From: Microbacterium maritypicum
GTDB taxonomy: Bacteria; Actinomycetota; Actinomycetes; Actinomycetales; Microbacteriaceae
Assembly (NCBI RefSeq): GCF_008868125.1
Contig: NZ_WAAQ01000001.1
Coordinates: forward strand, 2,046,001 to 2,110,000
Length of the DNA stretch: 64,000 nt
Reading direction: 5' to 3'
Positions within the stretch are counted from its first letter, which is position 1; the number at the start of each line of letters is the position of its first letter. This document shows positions 8,814 to 17,126 of this stretch, piece after piece. The position numbers and the translations under genes are program-made. The notes beneath the pieces are model-generated. The model did no database searches. It worked only from the letters and a program-made list of their open reading frames with translations, and was not told where the DNA came from.

Positions 8814-10078
8814 GCGCTCTTGCGCTTGCGCTCCATCACAATGGTGGGCGGTGCGCCTTCGTCGACGGCCGCGCGCGTGACGATGACCTTGGCGACATCT
8901 TCCGCCGACGGGATCTCGAACATGATCGGTCCCAGCACGTCTTCCAGGATCGCGCGGAGTCCGCGGGCACCGGTCTTGCGCTCCACAGCGAGGTCCGCGA
9001 TCGATCGGAGTGCATCCTCTTCGAACTCGAGCTGCACGCCGTCGATCTCGAACATGCGCTGGTACTGCTTCACGAGCGCGTTGCGCGGGCCGGTGAGGAT
9101 GTCGATGAGCGCGGACTGGTCGAGAGGCGACACCGAGGTGACGACCGGAAGACGCCCGATGAACTCGGGGATGAGTCCGAACTTGTGCAGGTCTTCGGGG
9201 AGCACCTCGCTGAAGAGATCGAGGTCTTTGCCCTTGTCGTGCAGCGGGGCGCCGAAGCCGATGCCGTGCTTGCCGACACGCGCCGACACGATGTCTTCCA
9301 GGCCCGCGAAGGCTCCGGCGACGATGAACAGCACGTTCGAGGTGTCGATCTGCAGGAACTCCTGATGCGGGTGCTTGCGGCCGCCCTGCGGCGGAACCGA
9401 GGCGACCGTGCCCTCGATGATCTTCAGGAGAGCCTGCTGCACGCCCTCCCCCGAGACGTCGCGGGTGATCGACGGGTTCTCGGCCTTACGGGCGATCTTG
9501 TCGACCTCGTCGATGTAGATGATGCCCTGCTCCGCGCGCTTGACGTCGTAGTCCGCAGCCTGGATGAGCTTGAGGAGGATGTTCTCGACGTCTTCGCCGA
9601 CGTAGCCGGCCTCGGTCAGCGCGGTGGCATCGGCCACGGCGAACGGGACGTTGAGGCGCTTCGCGAGTGTCTGTGCGAGGTAGGTCTTGCCGCATCCGGT
9701 CGGGCCGATGAGCAGGATGTTGCTCTTGGCGATCTCGACCTCTTCCGCCTTCTGCTCGGCGGTCTGCAGGGTGCCGTGCGCACGCACGCGCTTGTAGTGG
9801 TTGTAGACGGCGACGGCGAGGGCACGCTTCGCAGGCTCCTGGCCGACGACGTACTCCTCGAGGAACGCGAAGATCTCACGCGGCTTGGGGAGCTCGAACT
9901 CGGCGACCCCGTCGGCGGACGACTCGGCCATGCGCTCTTCGATGATCTCGTTGCACAGCTCGACGCACTCGTCGCAGATGTACACGCCGGGGCCCGCGAT
10001 GAGCTGCTGGACCTGCTTCTGACTCTTTCCGCAGAAAGAGCATTTGAACAGGTCAGCGCTTTCACCGATGCGTGCCAT
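8810..10078 (-). CDS. clpX: ATP-dependent Clp protease ATP-binding subunit ClpX
   Basis: AAA+ unfoldase that recognises tagged substrates and feeds them into ClpP1P2. The 422-residue protein has the N-terminal zinc-binding domain with Cys13, Cys16, Cys35 and Cys38, Walker A GPTGCGKT (125-132), the GYVG pore loop (158-161), Walker [10 protein letters not shown] (186-194) and a C-terminal small AAA domain. The ATG at 10078 is preceded by an AGGAGG Shine-Dalgarno sequence. In this genome it is separated from clpP1-clpP2 by about 5 kb of deoxyribose-catabolism genes, and a NUDIX gene overlaps its stop. Confidence 0.97.
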   Translation of the reverse strand: MARIGESADLFKCSFCGKSQKQVQQLIAGPGVYICDECVELCNEIIEERMAESSADGVAEFELPKPREIFAFLEEYVVGQEPAKRALAVAVYNHYKRVRAHGTLQTAEQKAEEVEIAKSNILLIGPTGCGKTYLAQTLAKRLNVPFAVADATALTEAGYVGEDVENILLKLIQAADYDVKRAEQGIIYIDEVDKIARKAENPSITRDVSGEGVQQALLKIIEGTVASVPPQGGRKHPHQEFLQIDTSNVLFIVAGAFAGLEDIVSARVGKHGIGFGAPLHDKGKDLDLFSEVLPEDLHKFGLIPEFIGRLPVVTSVSPLDQSALIDILTGPRNALVKQYQRMFEIDGVQLEFEEDALRSIADLAVERKTGARGLRAILEDVLGPIMFEIPSAEDVAKVIVTRAAVDEGAPPTIVMERKRKSA

Positions 10079-10208
10079 GCGCGTCCTCCTAGGGGGGATC
10101 AGAGATCGTCCTTCGAGCCTAACCGCTGCATACGACACCGGGCCGCATTGGCGCGTAGTGCTTTGCGCATACCGGCGAGCTCTGGTCTGCGGCGAGTCGG
10201 ATCCGGAC

Positions 10209-10730
10209 TCACTGCGCGGGCAGGCACCCTCCGTCCATGATGTATCCGCCCGCCTCGACGCGGACCGCGTCCTGACGCACCTCGCCGAACACGCACCCGC
10301 CCTCCGGCGCGCCGGCTCCGAACTCCACGGCAGCCTCGTCACCGCGGACCACGGCGTCCGGGAGACCGATCTCCTGCAACGCCTGCTCGACGGCCCGGAT
10401 CGAGATCTCGCCTTCCGTCCGCAGTGCTTCCAGACGCACACGCAGGTCGGCCACCGGCTGCACCGCTGCTGCCGCAGCCTCGTCAGAGAGCTCCATGCGA
10501 TCCCGATATCGATCGTTCTGCGCCATGGCGTGATCTGGATCGTACGGCGCGCATTCCGGGGGAAGCACCGCACCGTCGTTCTGGGGGCACGCCACGGTGG
10601 GCGTGGGCGGGGCCGGACTCCCCGCACCGCCCGTCTCGGCCGGCACCAGGGCGCATCCCCCGAGCAAGAGTGTCCCGGCGAGCAGGAGCGACAAGACCGC
10701 GGAGGGATTCCGACGTGGCGTGATCGTCAT
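10209..10730 (-). CDS. Putative lipoprotein of unknown function
   Basis: A 173-residue predicted lipoprotein. The N terminus has basic residues, a hydrophobic segment and the lipobox LLGG-Cys26, followed by a Pro/Thr/Ala-rich spacer. The mature part contains four further cysteines (two near residues 48 and 60, two near the C terminus), which could form disulfides outside the cell. No family recognised. It lies alone between the ALDH operon terminator and clpX on the same strand, with a 130-base gap before clpX that leaves room for a clpX promoter. Confidence 0.75.
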   Translation of the reverse strand: MTITPRRNPSAVLSLLLAGTLLLGGCALVPAETGGAGSPAPPTPTVACPQNDGAVLPPECAPYDPDHAMAQNDRYRDRMELSDEAAAAAVQPVADLRVRLEALRTEGEISIRAVEQALQEIGLPDAVVRGDEAAVEFGAGAPEGGCVFGEVRQDAVRVEAGGYIMDGGCLPAQ

Positions 10731-10780
10731 GCCGTCATGAAACCACAGTGATGCTCCCGCAACGCCCTTTCGAGAGAGAA

Positions 10781-10809
10781 GGCCCTGCGGCGCGATGCGC
10801 GGCAGGGCC
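10781..10809 (-). terminator. Terminator of the deoxyribose/aldehyde dehydrogenase operon
   Basis: GGCCCTGC (10781-10788) pairs with GCAGGGCC (10802-10809), with a partially paired interior. On the minus strand it lies about 20 bases after the ALDH stop and is followed by a T-rich stretch, as expected for an intrinsic terminator. Confidence 0.6.
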
Positions 10810-10829
10810 CTCCGTCGTTCCGACGTCCG

Positions 10830-11681
10830 TCAGACCATGCTTTTGGTGTGCCAGACGGTCTTGATCTCCGTGAACGCGCCGATCCGCTCCGGAGAGGCGA
10901 CGACCTCACCCGGAGTCAGCACGCGCTTGAGCGTCTCGGCCGCAGCGATCTGCATGTCGACCCAGTCGAGAGCACCCGCACCCGCCAGGTCGAGCGCGTT
11001 CACGTCCTGGTGCGAGGCCAACCACGGGGCGATCTCCGCCGGCGAGCCCGTCAGCACGTTGACGACGCCACCGGGGACGTCGCTGGTGGCCAGCACCTCG
11101 GCGAGGCTGATGGCCGAGAGCGGGTGCTGCTCGCTCGCGACGACGACCACCGTGTTCCCGGCGACCAGAGCCGGAGCCACGACCGACACCAGACCGAGCA
11201 GCGCCGAGTCCTGGGGTGCGACGATCGCGACGACCCCGGTCGGCTCCGGCACGGAGATGTTGAAGTACGGACCCGAGACGGGGTTCGCGTTACCCGCCAC
11301 CTGGGCGTACTTGTCGCACCATCCGGCGTACCAGACCCAGAGATCGATGGCTTCGTCGACCTGCGAGGCCGCGGCCGCCGCCGAGACGCCCTCCTGCGCC
11401 GAGATCTCCTCGACGAACTGCGCACGACGGCCTTCGAGCACCTCCGCGACGCGGTACAGGACCTGTCCGCGGTTGTAGGCGGTCGCACCGGACCAGCCCT
11501 TGACCGCAGCACGAGCGGCCACGACGGCGTCGCGAGCGTCCTTGCGGGAACCCTTCGCCGCGTTCGCGAGGAAGGCGCCCTTGGGGGTGAGCACCTCGTA
11601 CGTGCGGCCGGACTCGCTCCGCGGGAAGGTCCCGCCGATCGCCAGCTTGTACGTCTTGGGCACGGTCAGTCGCTTGCTCAT
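10830..11681 (-). CDS. Short aldehyde dehydrogenase-fold protein lacking the catalytic cysteine
   Basis: A 283-residue ALDH-superfamily protein about 60% of normal length. It retains the beginning of the fold and the cofactor-domain region (EPTGVVAIVAPQDSALLG; ALVAGNTVVVVASEQHPLS) but has no LELGGK glutamate motif and no catalytic-Cys block, so it should not be an active dehydrogenase alone. Its ATG overlaps the stop of the full-length ALDH gene (ATGA, 11678-11681), showing coupled expression. Together the two equal roughly the length of bacterial ALDH16, which has an active N-terminal and an inactive C-terminal ALDH unit in one chain; I infer that this is a split version. Truncation by mutation is less likely because the reading frame and coupling are intact. 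Confidence 0.82.
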   Translation of the reverse strand: MSKRLTVPKTYKLAIGGTFPRSESGRTYEVLTPKGAFLANAAKGSRKDARDAVVAARAAVKGWSGATAYNRGQVLYRVAEVLEGRRAQFVEEISAQEGVSAAAAASQVDEAIDLWVWYAGWCDKYAQVAGNANPVSGPYFNISVPEPTGVVAIVAPQDSALLGLVSVVAPALVAGNTVVVVASEQHPLSAISLAEVLATSDVPGGVVNVLTGSPAEIAPWLASHQDVNALDLAGAGALDWVDMQIAAAETLKRVLTPGEVVASPERIGAFTEIKTVWHTKSMV

Positions 11682-13120
11682 GCTGCGGCTCCCTTGAGGT
11701 AGGCGGTGAGACCCTGGCGGCCGCCCTCGCGGCCGAACCCGGACTCCTTGTAGCCGCCGAACGGGCTCGACGGGTCGAAGCGGTTGAAGGTGTTGGCCCA
11801 GATGACACCGGCACGCAGGCGGTCGGCCACCGCGAGGATGCGCGATCCCTTGTCGGACCAGATGCCTGCGGACAGGCCGTAAGGCGTGTTGTTCGCCTTC
11901 GCGATGGCCTCGGCGGGTGTGCGGAAGGTGAGCACCGAGAGCACGGGGCCGAAGACCTCATCACGGGCGATGCGATGCGACGCCTCGACACCGGTGAAGA
12001 TCGTCGGGGCGAACCAGAAGCCCTGCTCCGGGATCGCGCAGTCCGCACTCCAGCGCTCTGCGCCCTCGGCTTCCCCGATGTCGCTGAGCTCACGGATGCG
12101 CGCCAGCTGGGCTGCGGAGTTGATCGCACCGATGTCGGTGTTCTTGTCGAGCGGGTCGCCGAGGCGCAGCGTCGACAGGCGCGTCTTGAGCCGGTCGACG
12201 ACCTCATCGTGGATCGACTCCTGCACCAGCAGGCGGCTTCCCGCGCAGCACACGTGACCCTGGTTGAAGAAGATCCCGTTCACGATGCCTTCGATGGCCT
12301 GATCGATGGGGGCGTCGTCGAACACGATGTTCGCGGCCTTGCCGCCGAGCTCCAGCGTCAGCTTCTTGTGAGTGCCCGCCACGGCCCGTGCGATGTCGCG
12401 GCCGACACCGGTCGAACCGGTGAAGGCCACCTTGTCCACATCCGGGTGGCGGACGAGAGTGGAGCCGGTGGCACCGGCACCCGTCACGATGTTCACGACA
12501 CCGGCCGGAAGGTCGGCCTGCTGAAGGATCTCCGCGAAGATCAGCGCCGTGAGCGGCGTGGTCTCCGCAGGCTTGAGCACGACCGTGTTGCCGGCGGCGA
12601 GTGCAGGCGCGATCTTCCAGGCGAGCATCAACAGCGGGAAGTTCCACGGGATGATCTGCCCGGCGACGCCGAGAGCGCGGGGGTTCGCGCCGAGTCCGGC
12701 GTGATCGAGCTTGTCCGCCCAGCCCGCGTAGTAGAAGAACCACGAGGCGACCAGCGGCACGTCGACGTCGCGACTCTCCTTGATCGGCTTGCCGTTGTCG
12801 AGGCTCTCGGCGACGGCGAGCTCGCGGGCGCGCTCCTGCACGAGGCGCGCGATGCGGAAGAGGTACTTGCCGCGATCACGGCCGCTCATCTTCGACCAGG
12901 TCTTCTCGTAGGCGCGACGAGCGGCGGCGACCGCGCGGTCGACATCCTCGTCACTGGCCGAGGCGATCTCGGCGATGTGCTTCTCCGTCGCCGGCGAGAT
13001 GGTGTGGAACGGGGTACCCGAGCCGTCGACGAACTCGCCGTCGATGAACAGGCCGTAGCTGTCCTTGAGGTTCAGGATCGCGGTGGACTCCGGTGCGGGA
13101 GCGTATTCCAGAAATGACAT
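11678..13120 (-). CDS. Aldehyde dehydrogenase (NAD(P)+), full length
   Basis: A 480-residue aldehyde dehydrogenase that oxidises an aldehyde to the acid. It shows PWNFPLL (159-165), the NAD-binding FTGSTGVG (233-240), general-base Glu257 in LELGGK, catalytic Cys291 in the GHVCCAGS block, and the late FGPVLSV motif. In this operon it lies 13 bases downstream of deoC, so acetaldehyde produced by deoxyribose-phosphate aldolase is the likely substrate, giving acetate. The ATG at 13120 is chosen because it begins the typical N-terminal sequence and has a GGAAG upstream. It overlaps the short ALDH-like gene by 4 bases. Confidence 0.93.
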   Translation of the reverse strand: MSFLEYAPAPESTAILNLKDSYGLFIDGEFVDGSGTPFHTISPATEKHIAEIASASDEDVDRAVAAARRAYEKTWSKMSGRDRGKYLFRIARLVQERARELAVAESLDNGKPIKESRDVDVPLVASWFFYYAGWADKLDHAGLGANPRALGVAGQIIPWNFPLLMLAWKIAPALAAGNTVVLKPAETTPLTALIFAEILQQADLPAGVVNIVTGAGATGSTLVRHPDVDKVAFTGSTGVGRDIARAVAGTHKKLTLELGGKAANIVFDDAPIDQAIEGIVNGIFFNQGHVCCAGSRLLVQESIHDEVVDRLKTRLSTLRLGDPLDKNTDIGAINSAAQLARIRELSDIGEAEGAERWSADCAIPEQGFWFAPTIFTGVEASHRIARDEVFGPVLSVLTFRTPAEAIAKANNTPYGLSAGIWSDKGSRILAVADRLRAGVIWANTFNRFDPSSPFGGYKESGFGREGGRQGLTAYLKGAAA

Positions 13121-13133
13121 GTTCGTCTTCCCG

Positions 13134-14135
13134 TCAGTCGATCGTGACGTAGTCGGGGCCCGAGTAGTGGCCGGAGCTGAGCTTCTGACGCTGCAGGAGC
13201 ACATCGTTGAGGAGGCTGGATGCGCCGAAGCGGAAGAGGTGCGGCTGGAGCCACTCCTCGCCCACGGTCTCGGCGACGGTCACGAGATACTTCACCGCGT
13301 CCTTCGAGGAACGGATGCCACCGGCCGGCTTCACGCCGATCTTCTCTCCGGTGCCGCGGTGCCAGTCGCGCACGGTCTCCAGCATCAGCAGGGTGGTCGG
13401 GAGCGTCGCGGCGGGCTGGACCTTGCCGGTCGAGGTCTTGATGAAGTCGCCTCCGGCCAGGATGCCGAGCCACGAGGCGCGCTTGATGTTGTCGTAGGTG
13501 TTCAGCTCACCGGTCTCCAGGATCACCTTGAGCGAGGCGTAGGAGCCGTCTTCGCGACGGCACGCTTCCTTGACCTGGGCGATCTGGTCGAACACGAGGC
13601 CGTAGCGGCCCGACAGGAACGCCCCACGGTCGATGACCATGTCGATCTCGTCGGCTCCGGCGGCGACCGCCTCAGCGGTGTCGGCGAGCTTGATCGCGAG
13701 CGACGAGCGCCCGCTCGGGAATGCCGTGGCCACCGCCGCGACGGAGATCAGACCGTCGTCGGGGTCGCCGTGCAGGCTCCCCAGCGCCGTGACCGCGTCG
13801 GCGACCATGTCGCCGTAGACGCAGACGGCGGCAACCCGCGGGGTCGACGCATCGGCGGCATCCGGGTTCTTCGCCTTGGCGACCAGGGAGCGCACCTTGC
13901 CGGGGGTGTCCGCACCCTCGAGCGTCGTCAGGTCGATCAGCTTGATGATCGTGTCGAGCGCCCACGCCTTCGAGGTGGTCTTGATCGAGCGGGTGCCGAG
14001 CCCGGCAGCGCGCTGCTCCAGACCGACGGCGTCCACTCCGGGAAGTCCGTGCAGGAAACGCCGGAGCGTGGCGTCGTCGGGCTCTCCGCCCAGAACGTCC
14101 ACCGCCGTCCTGCGGTTGAGTTCTTTGGTCGTCAC
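13134..14135 (-). CDS. deoC: Deoxyribose-phosphate aldolase
   Basis: Class I aldolase that cleaves 2-deoxyribose-5-phosphate into glyceraldehyde-3-phosphate and acetaldehyde in deoxynucleoside catabolism. The Schiff-base lysine is Lys233 in GGDFIKTSTGK and the proton-relay lysine is Lys269 in GVKPAGGIR; the strand with EIDMVID is also conserved. At 333 residues it is of the longer type with an N-terminal extension compared with the roughly 250-residue enzymes. The GTG start overlaps the stop of the upstream SorC-type regulator (GTGA), and ALDH genes follow, forming one catabolic operon. The two products can feed directly into glycolysis and the ALDH. Confidence 0.95.
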   Translation of the reverse strand: MTTKELNRRTAVDVLGGEPDDATLRRFLHGLPGVDAVGLEQRAAGLGTRSIKTTSKAWALDTIIKLIDLTTLEGADTPGKVRSLVAKAKNPDAADASTPRVAAVCVYGDMVADAVTALGSLHGDPDDGLISVAAVATAFPSGRSSLAIKLADTAEAVAAGADEIDMVIDRGAFLSGRYGLVFDQIAQVKEACRREDGSYASLKVILETGELNTYDNIKRASWLGILAGGDFIKTSTGKVQPAATLPTTLLMLETVRDWHRGTGEKIGVKPAGGIRSSKDAVKYLVTVAETVGEEWLQPHLFRFGASSLLNDVLLQRQKLSSGHYSGPDYVTID

Positions 14136-15067
14136 TGTTCCTCCAACAATGCTCGTGCTGTGGTCTCATCGGTCACCAGAACGCCGCACAGGCCGCTGGT
14201 CACGACAGTGCGCGCGATGTCGTGCTTGGCGGGTCCCGCCGTGACGAAGATCGCGCGGGTGGCTCCGCGCAGGCGGTCGAGCGAGACGCCGACCGTTCGC
14301 GCATCGAGCTGCGAGTCGACGATGTTGCCCTCGGCGTCGACATAGCGCCCGAGAACGTCTCCGACCGCGCCACGACGCGCGAGCTCTTCCACGTCCTCGG
14401 CGCTGAGGTATCCGTTCTCGACGTGAGCGGAAGAGGCATCGCAGGGTCCGGCGGTGAACAGGAACGCCTGCGCCTCCGCGGCTTCTTCGAGCACCGCGGC
14501 GACCGTGCGGTCGGACTCGATCGCCTGCTTCGTCTCCACGCGCTCGAGGATCGCGGGGCTCGGAAGCAGGGAGACCTGTCCCGAGGCGCGCTGCGCGATC
14601 GTGACAGCGAGGCCGGCAGCACCGCCGGAGCGCCGGTTCAGGCTCACTCCCCCGTTGAGCTGCACGACGGTCACGCCGTTCGCCCACCCGTCGGGGAGCG
14701 CTTCGGCGACTGCGCGGAGCGTGCGTCCCCAGCTCACCCCGAGAGTGCGGGGCACCGGCCGGAGGGCGGTCAGGAAGTCTGCGGCGGCCTGCGCGACGCG
14801 CTCGAGTGTGCCGTCATCGCCGTCGGGCGCCGGCACGACGACGGCATCCGTCAGTCCGAACCGGTCGACCAGAAGCCGCTCGAGGCCGAGCCTGCGGGCG
14901 CGCGGGTGCACGATCTCGATGCGCACGATGCCACGTTCACGGGCCTGCGTGAGCAGCCGACCGACCTTCCACCGGGAGATCTTGAGGAGTCCGCCGATCT
15001 CGTCCTGGGTCTTGTCCTCGTCGTAGTACAGCTCGGCGACGCGAACCATGAGCAGATCTTCTTCCAC
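14132..15067 (-). CDS. SorC/DeoR-type sugar-binding transcriptional regulator
   Basis: A 311-residue regulator with an N-terminal helix-turn-helix (about residues 18-45, TQDEIGGLLKISRWKVGRLL) and a C-terminal sugar-phosphate sensor domain of the SorC family, with the characteristic GVSWGRTL and ending ARALLEE. This is the class to which Bacillus DeoR belongs, which senses deoxyribose-5-phosphate. As first gene of the deoC operon, translationally coupled to it, it is very likely its local repressor; effector identity is inferred from context. The GTG start at 15067 follows a GAGGAAGGA Shine-Dalgarno; a weaker in-frame ATG lies seven codons in. Confidence 0.9.
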   Translation of the reverse strand: MEEDLLMVRVAELYYDEDKTQDEIGGLLKISRWKVGRLLTQARERGIVRIEIVHPRARRLGLERLLVDRFGLTDAVVVPAPDGDDGTLERVAQAAADFLTALRPVPRTLGVSWGRTLRAVAEALPDGWANGVTVVQLNGGVSLNRRSGGAAGLAVTIAQRASGQVSLLPSPAILERVETKQAIESDRTVAAVLEEAAEAQAFLFTAGPCDASSAHVENGYLSAEDVEELARRGAVGDVLGRYVDAEGNIVDSQLDARTVGVSLDRLRGATRAIFVTAGPAKHDIARTVVTSGLCGVLVTDETTARALLEEQ

Positions 15068-15174
15068 GGCTTCCTCCTTCCTCCTCCAGAGTAGGCCTTT
15101 GACAGCGTTCGCGCACCATCTTGCTCATATGCGCATCCTCCGCCAGGGCGAGTGCACATCCGCCGGAACGACGA

Positions 15175-15205
15175 AAGGGCGCCTGTCGTGATGACGGACG
15201 CCCTT
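15175..15205 (-). terminator. Hairpin downstream of clpP2
   Basis: AAGGGCG (15175-15181) pairs with CGCCCTT (15199-15205), with a small additional GTC/GAC pairing inside the loop. It lies 14 bases after the clpP2 stop on the minus strand and before the regulator of the deo operon, so it likely ends the clpP1-clpP2 transcript. Confidence 0.55.
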
Positions 15206-15219
15206 CGAGTCGATCGGGA

Positions 15220-15861
15220 TCAGACGCGCTTGCGCGTCGTGAGCACCTGGTCGACGATGCCGTACTCCAGCGCCTGCGATGCGGAGAGGATGTTGTCGCG
15301 GTCGATGTCGCGGTTCACCTGCTCCGGGGTGCGCTTGGTGTGCCCGGCGAGGGTCTCCTCGAGCCACGTGCGCATGCGGAGGATCTCCGCGGCCTGGATC
15401 TCGATGTCGGAGGCCTGGCCGTGCCCGGCCTCCCCCATCGCGGGCTGGTGGATGAGCACCCGGGCGTTCGGGAGCGCGAGGCGCTTGCCCGGCGCACCGG
15501 CCGCGAGCAGCACGGCCGCAGCAGAGGCTGCCTGGCCGAGCACCACGGTCTGGATCTGCGGCGCGACGTACTGCATCGTGTCGTAGATCGCCGTCATCGC
15601 GGTGAACGAGCCACCGGGCGAGTTGATGTACATCGTGATGTCACGCTCGGCATCCTGGCTCTCCAGGACGAGGAGCTGCGCCATCACGTCGTCGGCCGAG
15701 GCGTCGTCGACCTGCACGCCGAGGAAGATCACGCGGTCTTCGAACAGCTTGTTGTACGGGTCCTGACGCTTGAAGCCGTAGGCCGTGCGCTCCTCGAACT
15801 GCGGGAGCACGTAGCGGCTGGAGGGCAGGTCACCGGCTGAGCGGAAGGTGGGTGTGTACAT
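15220..15861 (-). CDS. clpP2: ATP-dependent Clp protease proteolytic subunit ClpP2
   Basis: Serine peptidase subunit of the ClpP1P2 tetradecamer. The 213-residue protein has Ser113 in GQAASAAA and His138 in VLIHQP as catalytic residues; the catalytic Asp is in the following helical region. Actinobacteria use two different ClpP proteins that form a mixed double ring, and the tandem arrangement with clpP1 20 bases upstream matches that. The N-terminal extension before the SNKLF-like start of the ClpP fold suggests a propeptide that is removed. Start ATG at 15861 follows CTTTCGC-type sequence with an AAAGGAC Shine-Dalgarno on the minus strand. Confidence 0.96.
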   Translation of the reverse strand: MYTPTFRSAGDLPSSRYVLPQFEERTAYGFKRQDPYNKLFEDRVIFLGVQVDDASADDVMAQLLVLESQDAERDITMYINSPGGSFTAMTAIYDTMQYVAPQIQTVVLGQAASAAAVLLAAGAPGKRLALPNARVLIHQPAMGEAGHGQASDIEIQAAEILRMRTWLEETLAGHTKRTPEQVNRDIDRDNILSASQALEYGIVDQVLTTRKRV

Positions 15862-15881
15862 GAGCGTCCTTTCGCTTTCCG

Positions 15882-16478
15882 TTACTCGGTGTCCTGGTCG
15901 GTTCCGCCGCCGCCGATGACGTCGGAGGCCGATTCGCGGATGTGGTCGACGAAGCCGTACTCGAGCGCTTCCTCGGCCGTGAACCAGCGGTCGCGGTCAC
16001 CGTCGGCGTTGATCTGCTCGACGGACTTCCCGGTCTGGGCCGCCGTGATCTCGGCAAGGCGGTTCTTCATCGACATGATGAGCTGCGCCTGGGTCTGGAT
16101 GTCGCTCGACGTTCCGCCGAAGCCACCGTGCGGCTGGTGCAGCAGCACTCGCGCGTTGGGCGTGATGTACCGCTTGCCCTTGGTGCCCGCGGTGAGCAGC
16201 AGCTGGCCCATCGAGGCGGCCATACCGATGCCGACCGTGACGATGTCGTTCGGCACGAACTGCATCGTGTCGTAGATCGCCATGCCGGCGGTGATGGAGC
16301 CACCGGGCGAGTTCACGTAGAGGTAGATGTCTCGCTCGGAGTCCTCTGCGGCGAGAAGAAGGATCTTCGCGCAGATCTCGTTCGCGTTCTCGTCGCGCAC
16401 CTCCGACCCCAGCCAGATGATGCGGTCCTTCAGCAACCTGTCGAAGACGCTCGTTGCGAGGAGGGGTTCTGCAGCCAT
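15882..16478 (-). CDS. clpP1: ATP-dependent Clp protease proteolytic subunit ClpP1
   Basis: Partner peptidase subunit of ClpP2, 198 residues. Catalytic Ser89 lies in GMAASMGQ and His114 in VLLHQPHGG; an aspartate in the GDRDRWF segment completes the triad. It is the first gene of the clpP1-clpP2 pair, 20 bases upstream of clpP2. An AGGAGC Shine-Dalgarno sequence precedes the ATG at 16478. The pair lies downstream of tig on the same strand but with a TPR gene and a strong terminator between, so the operons are separate. Confidence 0.96.
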   Translation of the reverse strand: MAAEPLLATSVFDRLLKDRIIWLGSEVRDENANEICAKILLLAAEDSERDIYLYVNSPGGSITAGMAIYDTMQFVPNDIVTVGIGMAASMGQLLLTAGTKGKRYITPNARVLLHQPHGGFGGTSSDIQTQAQLIMSMKNRLAEITAAQTGKSVEQINADGDRDRWFTAEEALEYGFVDHIRESASDVIGGGGTDQDTE

Positions 16479-16559
16479 GTCAGCTCCTGATTCCGTGTTT
16501 CAGTGATTCGAATCTACCGGCGTCAACGCAGCACCCAGGCCGTGTTCGCCGTCGGCATA

Positions 16560-17054
16560 TCAGGTGTCGGCGTCCGCGATCTCGCGGGCATATGCCGTCA
16601 TCGACCGGTGGTAGCGCGGCAGATGCGGCACCAGGGCGAGCAGAGCCACCGAGAGACCCTGCGCCGGCCGTCCCGCGCTCGCGAGGATGAGGGCATGGAC
16701 GCACGCGATGGCGTCGCGATACGGACCGTCCGCCGACAGCTCCTCCTCGGTGCGGATCACGGCGAGGGCGTCGTCGTACTCGCCGAGGTTCCGCAGAGAG
16801 CTGGCCATCTGGATCACGCACTGCGGGCGATGCTCCTCGTCCAAGCCCAGCGCCAGGGCGCGCCGATACAGCACGACGGCCTCCGCCGGTCTCCCCGCGG
16901 AATCCCGCGCACCACCGCGCTCGAACTCCGCACGCGCGTCATCCGGTCCGCGTTCGGCGGCGAGGGCGTCGATGCGGGCGATCGTGTCGTCGCCGACCTC
17001 TTCGCCTGTCGCGTCACCCCACACCTCGTCGATGCGCTCATCCCACGTCTTCAT
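16560..17054 (-). CDS. TPR_5-type tetratricopeptide protein
   Basis: A 164-residue helical protein with tetratricopeptide-like repeats, visible as [37 protein letters not shown] and [19 protein letters not shown]. The arrangement matches the short actinobacterial TPR family known as tetratrico peptide repeat group 5. Such proteins mediate protein contacts; no catalytic residues are evident. The start at ATG 17054 begins [12 protein letters not shown]; an upstream in-frame ATG runs into the tig terminator and is unlikely. It sits between tig and clpP1, suggesting but not proving a link to protein quality control. Confidence 0.82.
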   Translation of the reverse strand: MKTWDERIDEVWGDATGEEVGDDTIARIDALAAERGPDDARAEFERGGARDSAGRPAEAVVLYRRALALGLDEEHRPQCVIQMASSLRNLGEYDDALAVIRTEEELSADGPYRDAIACVHALILASAGRPAQGLSVALLALVPHLPRYHRSMTAYAREIADADT

Positions 17055-17077
17055 CACTGTCCGCTCCCTGTATGGAA

Positions 17078-17109
17078 AAGAGGGCGGATGCCGCAGCATC
17101 CGCCCTCTT
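17078..17109 (-). terminator. Intrinsic terminator of tig
   Basis: A perfect 14-base stem, AAGAGGGCGGATGC (17078-17091) with GCATCCGCCCTCTT (17096-17109), loop of 4. On the minus strand the stem ends in TTTTCC, the clearest U-tract terminator in the window, 17 bases after the tig stop. Confidence 0.85.
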
Positions 17110-17126
17110 CACTGGATCGTGTCCGA

